Assembly: GCA_025936205.1 (NCBI GenBank)
Contig: JAICTU010000284.1
Span: 1 to 11,877 of the forward strand
Direction of reading: 5' to 3'
DNA from: Polyangiaceae bacterium
GTDB taxonomy: Bacteria; Myxococcota; Polyangia; Polyangiales; Polyangiaceae
Length of the DNA stretch: 11,877 nt
Made by a program: the position numbers and the translations under genes. Position 1 is the first letter of the stretch. Every line of letters starts with the position of its first letter. Shown one piece after another: positions 1-7,190 of this stretch. The notes below the pieces were generated by a model that saw nothing but the letters and a program-made list of their open reading frames with translations, was not told the origin of the DNA and made no database searches.

Positions 1-2
1 CG

Positions 3-1073
3 CTCGCCACGGCGTACGCGCACGTGCTCGGCGCCTGCTTCGTGCTGCTCGGCATGGTGCTCGGCGTACTGACCCGCATCCGGCCCCTGCGAGCGTTGCT
101 GCCAGGCGCAGGGCTCGCCGGCTACCTGGCCCTCGCCTACACTCAGGTCGGGCACGTGCCGCGGCTCGACCGCAGCTGGCTCATGTTGTTTCCGCACTGG
201 AGCGATCGACTGCCGTTGTACCGCACGCTGCTCGGATCGTGGTCGGGGCCGTGCGACGAGCTGCTCGCGGCTGCGCTCGTGGTGGTGCTCGTCGGGCTGT
301 GCCTGACGGCTCTGATCGCGCGGCGCAGCGCCCGCTGGACCACACACGGCTTCATCTGGCTCTGGAGCTCGGTCTGGGTGCTGTATTCGGTGTTCCCGGC
401 GGTGCTCGACGACTGCTGGTCGTTCTTCCAGCGCTTCGGCCATGCCGGCGTGCTCTGGCTGCCCGCGGCGTTGCCTACCTTCCGGCGCGAGGCCCGCTGG
501 CGCCGGCTGGTGGAAACGCCCTTGGTGGTTCTGGGCGTGCTCGCCTCGCTCAACTCCGTGCTGCACCTCTGCCGCGACGCGGAGGCGCGCGACGCCGATG
601 CCATTCTTGCGGATATCCCGCGTGGGTCACACCTTGCTGCCGTGAACTATGACCTGAGCCGCCAGCCCATGACCGACGTCGCGAGCTGGCTGCACCTTGC
701 CGCCTACGCCATCGTGCGCCGCGACAGTGACATCCCCGACATGTTTGCGCGCGATCACTGGACCTTTCCGATCCACGAAAGCTGGCCTGCGGGCGTGCCC
801 CTGCCGCCCCCCGGCTATCAGTGGCAGAGCACCTTCGACACCAGCGCCGCCTATGCCCGCTACTTCGACGTCGTGCTCGCGCGCACCTCTGACGCCAAGC
901 CCGATCTGGATCCGCGCCAGCAAATCTTCGGTACCGAGCAAGGCGACGCCTTGCTGCTGTCGCACCACGGCCGCTTCTGGCTGTATCGCTTCCTGGCCGA
1001 CGGCGCCCGCTCACCGAAGCAAGCCAACAATGAGGCGCATGCGGCGCCACGCCAACCTGCGCGGGCGCTTTGA
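3..1073 (+). CDS. Polytopic membrane protein of unknown function, C-terminal part (5' end outside window)
   Basis: The reading frame is open to the left edge (the codons before the first GTG at 24 read LATAYAH with no stop), so this is the C-terminal 356 residues of a larger protein. Counting from that GTG, there are hydrophobic stretches at about residues 2-16, 25-42, 80-100, 107-127 and 163-182, consistent with at least four or five membrane helices. A roughly 165-residue soluble C-terminal tail follows, with Trp- and Tyr-rich segments (for example HESWPAG, PPPGYQWQ, HHGRFWLYRF). The layout of many helices followed by an extracytoplasmic domain recalls PMT/ArnT-like glycosyltransferases and related large membrane proteins. 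The N-terminal catalytic region that would decide this is missing, so no function is assigned. It converges on the HupE-like gene with only 47 bp between the two stops. Confidence 0.75.
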   Translation, partial: LATAYAHVLGACFVLLGMVLGVLTRIRPLRALLPGAGLAGYLALAYTQVGHVPRLDRSWLMLFPHWSDRLPLYRTLLGSWSGPCDELLAAALVVVLVGLCLTALIARRSARWTTHGFIWLWSSVWVLYSVFPAVLDDCWSFFQRFGHAGVLWLPAALPTFRREARWRRLVETPLVVLGVLASLNSVLHLCRDAEARDADAILADIPRGSHLAAVNYDLSRQPMTDVASWLHLAAYAIVRRDSDIPDMFARDHWTFPIHESWPAGVPLPPPGYQWQSTFDTSAAYARYFDVVLARTSDAKPDLDPRQQIFGTEQGDALLLSHHGRFWLYRFLADGARSPKQANNEAHAAPRQPARAL

Positions 1074-1120
1074 CGGAGCAGCCCTGTGACCGGGAAGCGC
1101 CAGCCTGCGCTGCCGCGAGC

Positions 1121-2242
1121 TCAGGAGACGACGCGCTCGACGAACCAGATCAAGCCGATCGCCGCGATGAACAGCGAAGCAAATCGGGGCAGCTGCACGA
1201 GGCGACCGCGCCGTGGCAAGTTCCAGACAATCGCCAGCAGCACCGCCGCCACCGACAGCTGGCCGAGCTCCACCCCGGCGTTGAACGCCACGAGCGGGCC
1301 GAGCACGCTGCTGCCGTGACTGCCGAGCCCGATCTGGCGCAGCGCCGACGCGAAGCCGAGACCGTGGACCAGACCGAAGCCGAAGGCGATCAACCAGCGC
1401 CCGAGCCACGGGCCGTCCGGCTCCGATCCGTGTTTCAGATTCTCGAGCCCGACCAGCACGATACTGGCCGCGATCAGCGGCTCGACGATGCGCGCCGGGA
1501 TCGTGACGGAGCCGGCGGCAGCGAGCGCCAGGGTGATCGAATGAGCGACCGTGAAACAGGTCACGACCACAGCCACGTTGCGCGGACGGCGGCACACGAT
1601 CAGCAACCCGAGCAGAAACAACAGATGGTCCGCGCCGCTCAGGATGTGCTCGACGCCCAGCCACAGGTAGCCTGCGAGCGAGGGGAGCGGCGCCGTGCCC
1701 GGCACCTCGGCTTCCGGAGTGATCGCGATCTCGAACCGGGTATCTTCGGGGCTGAGCAGCTTCTGACCGAGAAAGGTCCGCACGCCGGTGACGGTGAGCA
1801 CCACACCGGCGCGCGCAACCAGCCTGGGCAGGCGTGACGCTTCGAAGACCAGCGGACTCAGCGTGGGACGCGCGTAGGCGGCCCAGAGCTCCACATCGCC
1901 CTCGCTGCCCAGGTGAGCACTCGCTGTGCGGGCGGGCAGCACAGCCCCGCCGGAGCTGACCCGGTAGTAGTCGCGCGCGCAGGCGTCAAAGGCGTCGCGA
2001 AAGGCTTCAAAATCGCGCGGCTCGAGCCGGCGCTGGGAGTCGGGGCCGTCGAAGCAGGCGCGGGTCGCCGTGAGCAGGGAGAGCGTGGTGTGCAGGCGCA
2101 GCTCCTCGCCGCTCACATGCGCGTCGGTCGTGATCTCGAACGGATCATGGGCCCGCGCGGGCAGCGCAACGCCGAGCAGGACGACGGCGGGCAGAACAAG
2201 GCCGAGCAGAACCAGCGCTGCGAACCGCGCGCGCGACTTCAC
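1121..2242 (-). CDS. HupE/UreJ-family membrane protein
   Basis: Predicted inner-membrane protein of 373 residues with a signal sequence (about residues 1-31, cleavage near ARA/HD) and an extracytoplasmic region to about residue 185. The C-terminal half holds six or seven helices and the HupE/UreJ signature: GVEHILSGADHLLFLLGLL (196-214), FTVAHSITL (230-238), an E in the RIVEPLIAASI helix (about 254), HGLGFA (293-298) and FNAGVELGQ (320-328). The conserved His/Asp/Glu residues within the membrane fit a metal-handling role; relatives are linked to nickel or cobalt supply for hydrogenase and urease. No hydrogenase or urease gene is visible here, so the substrate is unknown. The GTG start overlaps the lyase stop by 4 bp (GTGA), so translation is probably coupled to the lyase gene. 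Family assignment is firm; transport function is inferred. Confidence 0.88.
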   Translation of the reverse strand: MKSRARFAALVLLGLVLPAVVLLGVALPARAHDPFEITTDAHVSGEELRLHTTLSLLTATRACFDGPDSQRRLEPRDFEAFRDAFDACARDYYRVSSGGAVLPARTASAHLGSEGDVELWAAYARPTLSPLVFEASRLPRLVARAGVVLTVTGVRTFLGQKLLSPEDTRFEIAITPEAEVPGTAPLPSLAGYLWLGVEHILSGADHLLFLLGLLIVCRRPRNVAVVVTCFTVAHSITLALAAAGSVTIPARIVEPLIAASIVLVGLENLKHGSEPDGPWLGRWLIAFGFGLVHGLGFASALRQIGLGSHGSSVLGPLVAFNAGVELGQLSVAAVLLAIVWNLPRRGRLVQLPRFASLFIAAIGLIWFVERVVS

Positions 2243-4395
2243 CGGACCTGGATATTGGGCAGCGGGGGCGCTGCCATGCCGCTACCGATGTGGAAGCCGG
2301 TGTGCGGCGGCTGATTATAGGCCGTCTGCTCCGAGCTCACCTCCATGCGGTACTGCGGGTCGTGCATCAGCGTGTAGATGCGGCGGGTGGTCAGGTCCGT
2401 GGTGGTGTAGATGCGCAAGGCGCTGCTGTCAGTCTCTCGCCACACCACTTCTTCACGCCAGTCGCCGTACAGATCGGCCGTGAGCGTGGGCGTGGACTTG
2501 GTGCCGTTGTTGGAGCTGACGCCGTTGGCCGTGAGCAGCCGCGTGGTCGTACCAGCCGCGTACTTGTCGATGTGGTTGGCGTCCTCGAGCTCGCGCGTCT
2601 CGTCCGCGTCCCAGTAGACCAGGAAGTTCTGCGAACCGGGCGCGGCGGCGAGGTTGGCGTTGCTGGTCGCTGAATACAACCGGCCTCCGGTGCTGGAGGC
2701 CCACATCTCCGCCCCCGGGTTGGCGGCGTCGACGTCCTCCGCGACGCAGCGCCCGGTATCGGCGCCGTTGATCGGGCCCTCCTGCAGGATGGCGCAGGTG
2801 CGAGCGTCACGGACGTGATAGGCGGGATGCACCCCATCCTCGTTGCACATGAAGAACTCGAGGCCCGGGCGCGAGGGGATCAAATCGCCGACGTGCTGCG
2901 CGTCGCCGTGGTCGTAACCGGTCGAACAGAGCGCGGCGCCGTTGTTGTCGATGGCCATGGCGCCGTACATGATCTCTTGCCCCGGGTCGTCGTCGACGTT
3001 GGCCACGGTCATGCTGTGCGCACCCTGGCCCGTGTAGGCATGGCCCGCGCCGTCGTTCGGCGTGACGTTGCTGTCGAACTTCCAGAGCTGCGAGAGCTGC
3101 CCGCCGCGCCAGTTCCAGGCGCTGAGGGTGGTGCGCGTGTAGTAGCCGCGCGCCATGATGAAGCTCGGCAGACCAGTGTCGTCGAGGAACGCGGCCGAGG
3201 ACAGGAAGCGATCGACGCGATTGCCGTAGTTGTCGCCCCAGGAGTTGACGGTGCCGCGCGCTTGATCGAAGTTCACGGTGGCGAGCTCGGCGCCCGTCTG
3301 CCCGTCGAAGACCGTCAAGTACTCCGGGCCGCTCAACACGCGCCCGGTGTCGTTGCGATAGACCGCGGTGTCATCGTCGTTCGCTGCGGGGCCCAGGTGC
3401 AGCAACTGCCCGGTGCCGTCACGCGTGCCGGGCGCCGTCTTGACGGCCATCTCCGCCTTGCCGTCCCCATCCAGGTCGAACACGACGAATTGAGTGTAGT
3501 GAGCGCCCGCGCGGATGTTCGGGCCCAGGTCGATGCGCCAGAGCCGTGTGCCGTCGATTTTGTAGGCGTCGATCAACGCATCCCCGGTGCAGCCGTCCTG
3601 CGAGTTGTCCTTGGCGTTGGACGGATCCCACTTGAGGAAGATCTCGTAGACGCCGTCCCCGTCGACGTCCCCCGGGCTGCCGTCGTTGGCGCTGTAGGTG
3701 TAGGCCTCGTTCGGCGTCGGGCACGATGCCGGACTGTTACCGCCCGCCGGCACCTGCAGCGGCACGCGCAGGAACTGCTGAGGCAGGACGCCGGCCGTCT
3801 CGGATTCCGGCCCCTCCACACCGCCGATCACCGGGCGCACGCTGTACTTCGAGTTGGCATTGCCGCCGGTATCCCGGAAATTGGTGCTGTCGGTCACGTC
3901 GGCGATCTGTGCGCCGTCCCGATACAGGTGGTACGTGACATTCCCCGGGTTGTCGCGATCGTACTCGAACCCGTACATGCGCCAGCCGACGTACACGCCG
4001 CCGTTCACCTGCACCGCGACCACGCCGCGGTTGAGCCGCTCCATCTTGTAAAAGCCGCCGCCGCCGGTCGCGCCCGGCATCTCTGGCAACGCCGCGGGGG
4101 GCGTCATTTCTCCGCCCCCCGGAGCCGGCTCGCCCTGGCTCACGCCACCCACGTTGGGGTTGCCCTCGTTGCTGCTCTGCGCCGGATTCCCCATGGGCAT
4201 GCCGCCGCCGGGCTCGGGCTGGGCGCTCGGAGCACCCGAGTTCATTGCCCCTGACGGATCACCCGCGCGGTCGCCGGGGCCGGCAGGCGCGCCGTCATCG
4301 CGGCCGTGCCCGCAGGCGGCGGCCAGGGCGAAAACCAGCCCCGACCCACACAGGCCACCTGCAACTCCTCGCCAACCCGCTTGCCTCGCCATCAT
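2239..4395 (-). CDS. Lipid-anchored rhamnogalacturonan lyase, PL11 family
   Basis: Secreted pectin-degrading enzyme expected to cleave the rhamnogalacturonan I backbone by beta-elimination (EC 4.2.2.23 endo or 4.2.2.24 exo; sequence does not settle which). It has 718 residues. A signal sequence ends in ALAAAC with a candidate lipid-bearing Cys28. A Gly/Pro/Ser/Asn-rich tether spans about 30-113. The PL11 beta-propeller runs from FYKMERLNRGVVAVQV (about 115) to the C-terminus. Family hallmarks are VYVGWRMYG (134-142), KWDPSNAKDNSQDG (255-268), NIRAGAHYTQF (293-303) and, near the end, TPTLTADLYGDWREEVVWR and YNQPPHTGFHIG. Acidic calcium-binding loops DVDGDGVYE (243-251) and DLDGDGKAE (307-315) are intact. 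The frame opens further upstream (4689), but ATG 4395 is chosen because GGAG lies 8 nt before it and the signal sequence starts there; a second ATG follows immediately. Confidence 0.93.
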   Translation of the reverse strand: MMARQAGWRGVAGGLCGSGLVFALAAACGHGRDDGAPAGPGDRAGDPSGAMNSGAPSAQPEPGGGMPMGNPAQSSNEGNPNVGGVSQGEPAPGGGEMTPPAALPEMPGATGGGGFYKMERLNRGVVAVQVNGGVYVGWRMYGFEYDRDNPGNVTYHLYRDGAQIADVTDSTNFRDTGGNANSKYSVRPVIGGVEGPESETAGVLPQQFLRVPLQVPAGGNSPASCPTPNEAYTYSANDGSPGDVDGDGVYEIFLKWDPSNAKDNSQDGCTGDALIDAYKIDGTRLWRIDLGPNIRAGAHYTQFVVFDLDGDGKAEMAVKTAPGTRDGTGQLLHLGPAANDDDTAVYRNDTGRVLSGPEYLTVFDGQTGAELATVNFDQARGTVNSWGDNYGNRVDRFLSSAAFLDDTGLPSFIMARGYYTRTTLSAWNWRGGQLSQLWKFDSNVTPNDGAGHAYTGQGAHSMTVANVDDDPGQEIMYGAMAIDNNGAALCSTGYDHGDAQHVGDLIPSRPGLEFFMCNEDGVHPAYHVRDARTCAILQEGPINGADTGRCVAEDVDAANPGAEMWASSTGGRLYSATSNANLAAAPGSQNFLVYWDADETRELEDANHIDKYAAGTTTRLLTANGVSSNNGTKSTPTLTADLYGDWREEVVWRETDSSALRIYTTTDLTTRRIYTLMHDPQYRMEVSSEQTAYNQPPHTGFHIGSGMAAPPLPNIQVR

Positions 4396-4831
4396 GAAAA
4401 AAGCTCCGCGTGCCACTCTCGAACGTGCACCCCTGCAGAATGCGGGTCCTGGCGGGCGCACACAAGTGCCAGGTGCAGCGCCCGGACTCGGCCTTCCTTC
4501 GCAAGCGTGAGACTCTAGCCCGCCTCGAACCTGGCGCCGCGCGGCAGTTTCATTTTGACCCGTCACGCCGGGACTTCTCGCCGCTTTCCTGCTCGCACAA
4601 AAAAGGCCCTGGCAGAAATGAGATGCCCCCCGCCCCCGCCCCCGCCGCGCGCGCGGGGGCGCCTTCAGACCTATCGACTTTCGACCCATTTCGCACGCCG
4701 TACACGCGACGGAATCGGCTGTGAAACATGCGATCGGGGATTTTTGCTGCCGGCTTCCGGCGCGGCGCCCGCCGCTCCTCCGCTCGAATCGCGCTGTTTC
4801 GAGCCCTACGCTCCAACCCAGAGGAAAGATC
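4396..4831. other. Divergent intergenic region, lyase / FNT channel
   Basis: This 436-bp spacer between two divergently transcribed genes must hold both promoters. No convincing sigma-70 hexamer pair or operator is visible. The clearest structure is the C-rich tract and hairpin at 4625-4661 (separate entry). Short open frames on both strands here are arginine- and proline-rich and look like GC-driven noise. The lyase ribosome-binding site (GGAG on the minus strand, about 4404-4407) and the FNT site (GAGGA, 4821-4825) mark its two ends. Confidence 0.7.
4625..4661. repeat. C-rich tract with inverted repeat (G-quadruplex-prone on minus strand)
   Basis: Three long C runs (6, 5 and 5), each separated by a single G, are followed by a G5 run. 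CGCCCCCG at 4637-4644 is the exact inverse of CGGGGGCG at 4654-4661, giving an 8-bp stem (9 with the next C-G pair) around a CG-alternating loop. The minus strand has three closely spaced runs of five or six G, plus a shorter GG run. It lies upstream of both divergent genes. A structural or regulatory role is inference; it may simply be low-complexity GC sequence. Confidence 0.5.
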
Positions 4832-5704
4832 GTGTCCTATCTGAGCCCCCCCGAGTTCGTCACGAAAATGGTCGATGCCGGCGAGTCGAAGGTCACCCTG
4901 TCGACACGCGATACAATCATCCGCGCGTTCATGGGCGGCGCCCTGCTCGCGCTCGGCGCCGTGTTCGCCGTCACCGTCAGCCAGCAGACGGGCGTTCCCT
5001 TGATCGGCGCTATCTTGTTCCCGGTCGGCTTCTGCACCCTGTACCTGCTCGGCTATGATCTGTTGACGGGGGTGTTCGTGCTCTCGCCGCTGGCCCTGAT
5101 CGACCGGCGCCCGGGTGTGACGCTGAAAGGCGTGCTCCGCAACTGGGGCCTGGTGTTCACGGGCAACTTCCTCGGGGCGCTGACCGTCGCGGTGCTGATG
5201 GCCGTCGTGTTTACGTATGGCTTCTCGGCGGAGCCGAGCCCCGTCGGCAAGGTGATCGCAGGCATCGGCGAGGCGCGCACCCTGGGATACAAGGCGCATG
5301 GGGCAGCGGGCATGCTCACGCTGTTCGTGCGCGGCGTTCTCTGTAACTGGATGGTCTCGACCGGGGTCATCGGCGCCATGGTCTCGACCAGCGTCGGAGG
5401 CAAGGTCATCGCCATGTGGATGCCCATCACGCTGTTTTTCGGGATGGCCTTCGAGCACTCCGTGGTCAACATGTTCCTGTTCCCCTCCGCGCTGATGATG
5501 GGCGGCAATTTCAGCGTCGGCGACTACATCGTCTGGAACGAGCTGCCGACCGTGTTCGGCAATCTGGTGGGCGGCATCACCTTTACCGGGCTGACGCTGT
5601 ACTCGACGCACCTGAAGACGGCGCCGAAGCGCGTGCTCGCCGAGCCGGGCATCGATGAGTCCGGGATCAGTCCGCGCGCCAAAGATCGCCGCAGCGCCGC
5701 CTGA
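4832..5704 (+). CDS. Formate/nitrite transporter (FNT) family channel
   Basis: Inner-membrane pentameric channel of the FocA/NirC type, moving formate, nitrite or a similar small monovalent anion. The predicted 290 residues match the family size, with six hydrophobic segments. Signature stretches are GYDLLTGVF (residues 74-82), NWGLVFTGNFLGAL (104-117), VRGVLCNWMVS (166-176) and GMAFEHSVVNMFLFP (204-218). The His at about residue 209 in FEHS corresponds to the pore histidine of FocA. A GTG start at 4832 is chosen because GAGGA sits 6 nt upstream and the protein then begins at the usual family position (VSYLSPPEF); an in-frame upstream ATG at 4721 would add 37 arginine- and proline-rich residues unlike the family. 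No formate or nitrite enzyme is adjacent, so the substrate cannot be named. It ends just before a strong hairpin. Confidence 0.92.
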   Translation: MSYLSPPEFVTKMVDAGESKVTLSTRDTIIRAFMGGALLALGAVFAVTVSQQTGVPLIGAILFPVGFCTLYLLGYDLLTGVFVLSPLALIDRRPGVTLKGVLRNWGLVFTGNFLGALTVAVLMAVVFTYGFSAEPSPVGKVIAGIGEARTLGYKAHGAAGMLTLFVRGVLCNWMVSTGVIGAMVSTSVGGKVIAMWMPITLFFGMAFEHSVVNMFLFPSALMMGGNFSVGDYIVWNELPTVFGNLVGGITFTGLTLYSTHLKTAPKRVLAEPGIDESGISPRAKDRRSAA

Positions 5705-5711
5705 GATCGCC

Positions 5712-5738
5712 GCGCGGGGGGCACCACGCCCCCCGCGC
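5712..5738. terminator. Hairpin between convergent FNT and MarR genes
   Basis: A perfect 11-bp inverted repeat (GCGCGGGGGGC, 5-nt loop ACCAC, then its exact inverse) begins 7 nt after the FNT stop. The next bases (TCTATGCATCT) are only moderately T-rich, so it is not a textbook intrinsic terminator. Its symmetry lets it serve the incoming MarR transcript too. Very GC-rich bacteria often use such U-poor stems, so termination is likely but inferred. Confidence 0.65.
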
Positions 5739-5840
5739 TCTATGCATCTAGGGCCACGTGACGCGTGCGCGCCCGTCTGGGTTTGTCAGGGGCCGTTCGC
5801 ACCGCCCCGGCTGCGCGTACGCGAACTGAAGCCTCTCACC

Positions 5841-6383
5841 TCAGCCGAAGCGACCGCTCTCGAGGCCATCGTGTATGGCCAGCAACGCCGAGCGCAGCTC
5901 GGCCATGGGCTTCTCCCCGATCGCTCGCCCGAGCTCGCGCTCCAGCTCGCGGAGCGTGGACAACCCCTCGAAGAAGCCTGCGCGCCCGCGCGCCGTGAAG
6001 CGCACGCGCCGTGCGCGCGCGTCCTCGGGATCCGGCACGCGCTCCACGACACCGAACGACTCCAGCTCGTCCACCAGCTGGGTCACCGCTTGCTTGGAGA
6101 CGCCGAGCCGCTCCGCGAGCTCGGACATGCGTGTGCCCTCCAGATCGATGTGCGGCAACAGCTGGGTGTGTGAACGCCGCAAGCGCTGCCCGCGCAGCGA
6201 ACCCAGGCGCGCGAGCGCCCGCTCGTCGAGCAAACGCGCCACCTTGAACAGGACCTGCAGAGTGCTGCCGCGCTTCTCCGTCTCCAGCTGAGCACGGAAC
6301 GCCCCATCGGATGCCGCCGTTGGCCCCGCTTCAGAGTGCACGCCGCGGGGCCCGTCGCCGGCCCGGGACTTCTTTTGCGCCAT
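5841..6383 (-). CDS. MarR-family transcriptional regulator
   Basis: Cytoplasmic winged-helix regulator of 180 residues. About 30 polar N-terminal residues precede the dimerisation helix. The winged HTH spans about 70-135: MSELAERLGVSKQAVTQLVD (86-105) is the HTH with recognition helix, and DPEDARARRVRFTARG (118-133) is the wing with the MarR-type Asp/Arg pattern. The C-terminal helices complete the dimer interface. The ATG at 6383 follows GTGAG on the minus strand at about 8 nt. It is divergent from the DUF4336 gene across 66 bp holding paired direct repeats, which suggests it controls that gene and itself, usually as a repressor released by a small ligand or oxidant. The ligand is unknown; no Cys is present, which argues against thiol-based sensing. 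Confidence 0.9.
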   Translation of the reverse strand: MAQKKSRAGDGPRGVHSEAGPTAASDGAFRAQLETEKRGSTLQVLFKVARLLDERALARLGSLRGQRLRRSHTQLLPHIDLEGTRMSELAERLGVSKQAVTQLVDELESFGVVERVPDPEDARARRVRFTARGRAGFFEGLSTLRELERELGRAIGEKPMAELRSALLAIHDGLESGRFG

Positions 6384-6395
6384 TAATTCATCTCA

Positions 6396-6430
6396 CTTGA
6401 CCATTTGATTCAGTGTGCTTGACTATGTGA
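6396..6430. promoter_or_regulatory. Putative MarR operator: two 13-bp direct repeats, with candidate -35
   Basis: CTTGACCATTTGA (6396-6408) and CTTGACTATGTGA (6418-6430) agree at 11 of 13 positions and start exactly 22 bp apart, two helical turns, placing both on the same DNA face. They fill much of the 66-bp gap between the divergent MarR and DUF4336 starts. TTGACC at 6398-6403 could be a -35 for the rightward gene, with a weak -10 (GACTAT, 6421-6426) at 17-bp spacing, so a bound regulator would block the promoter. This is also the AT-richest stretch nearby. Binding by the neighbouring MarR protein is inferred. Confidence 0.6.
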
Positions 6431-6449
6431 CGAGAAAGGCTCGTTGTCC

Positions 6450-7160
6450 ATGGACCGCGCACAGCTCGCCACTTTCGATTTCGCACAGATCATCCAGGGG
6501 CCCCCCGGCGGCTTCCACTTTCCTGCGCGCATGACGGCGCTCCAGCTCGCCCCCGGTGAGCTGGCATTGATCTCTCCCATCCCCATCGATGACGCGCTGG
6601 CGCAGCGCATCGCGGAGCTGGGCAAGGTCACCTACCTGGTGGCGCCGAACCTGCACCACCACCTGTACCTCGCTGCGGCGAGCGCGCGCTACCCCGAGGC
6701 CGGCGTACTCGGCCCCCCGGGACTGGCACGCAAGCGGCCGGACTTACAGCTCCACGGCACCCTGGATCGCGAGTTGCCCGCTGCGTTGCGCCGCGCGCTC
6801 GAGGTCATTCACCTGGAGGGTGCACCGGGCGTCGATGAGTATGCGTTCTTTCACCGCGCCACGGGCACGCTGGTCGTGACCGATCTGGTCTTCAACGTCG
6901 TGCACCCGCACGGCTTCTGGGCGCACCTGATCTTGTGGATCACCGGTTGTCACGGGCGCCTGGCCGCCACGCGCAGCTGGCGCTTTCTGGTCAAGGACCG
7001 CGCCGCGCTGGGGCGCAGCCTGCAGCGCTTGCTGGAACTCCCGCTGCGCACACTGGTGATGGCGCACGGCGAGATCGTGCAGGACGACGCGCAGGAGCGG
7101 CTGCGCCAGGCGCTCCGCCACTGGCTGCCCGCCGCACCCCGCCTGCCGGTGCAAGCCTGA
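6450..7160 (+). CDS. DUF4336 metallo-beta-lactamase-like protein
   Basis: Probable cytoplasmic protein of 236 residues resembling DUF4336, a divergent branch of the metallo-beta-lactamase fold with no settled activity. Recognisable blocks are LISPIPIDDALAQRI (40-54), VAPNLHHHLYL (64-74), YPEAGVLGPPGLARKRPDL (81-99), GTLVVTDLVFNV (139-150) and LVMAHGE (202-208). The classical HxHxDH zinc motif is replaced by a His cluster at 69-71, while D145 and H206 sit where later metal ligands would be expected, so metal binding is plausible but unproven. ATG 6450 is preferred to the in-frame TTG at 6444 because AAGG (6436-6439) is 10 nt from the ATG but only 4 from the TTG. It is probably controlled by the divergent MarR gene. 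It converges on the phosphatase gene with 30 bp between the stops. Confidence 0.82.
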   Translation: MDRAQLATFDFAQIIQGPPGGFHFPARMTALQLAPGELALISPIPIDDALAQRIAELGKVTYLVAPNLHHHLYLAAASARYPEAGVLGPPGLARKRPDLQLHGTLDRELPAALRRALEVIHLEGAPGVDEYAFFHRATGTLVVTDLVFNVVHPHGFWAHLILWITGCHGRLAATRSWRFLVKDRAALGRSLQRLLELPLRTLVMAHGEIVQDDAQERLRQALRHWLPAAPRLPVQA

Positions 7161-7190
7161 GCTGGGCCCTTTGCGAGCGAGCGGCCGCGC

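Noticed and set aside
1070..1837. 255-codon plus-strand frame opposite the HupE-like gene
   Set aside because: Highly charged, low-complexity translation antisense to a protein with clear membrane motifs.
2815..4254. 479-codon plus-strand open frame opposite the lyase gene
   Set aside because: Exactly antisense to a well-conserved PL11 domain; Val/Arg/Ala/His-rich with no motif, as expected from GC-rich codon bias.
4458..4471. Sigma-54-like element on the minus strand before the lyase (TGGCAC then GC)
   Set aside because: Spacing between GG and GC is one base short of the strict 10-nt rule and the -12 part is poor.
4396..4689. N-terminal extension of the lyase frame to 4689 (816 residues)
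   Set aside because: The extra 98 residues are Arg/Gly/Pro noise, would bury the signal sequence, and a good GGAG site marks ATG 4395.
4550..5611. 353-codon minus-strand frame opposite the FNT gene
   Set aside because: His/Arg/Glu-rich shadow of the channel gene; no ribosome-binding site or motif.
7161..7190. Short GC stem between the convergent DUF4336 and phosphatase stops as terminator
   Set aside because: Only a 5-bp stem (7179-7183 with 7188-7192) partly inside a coding stop, without a T run; too weak to call.
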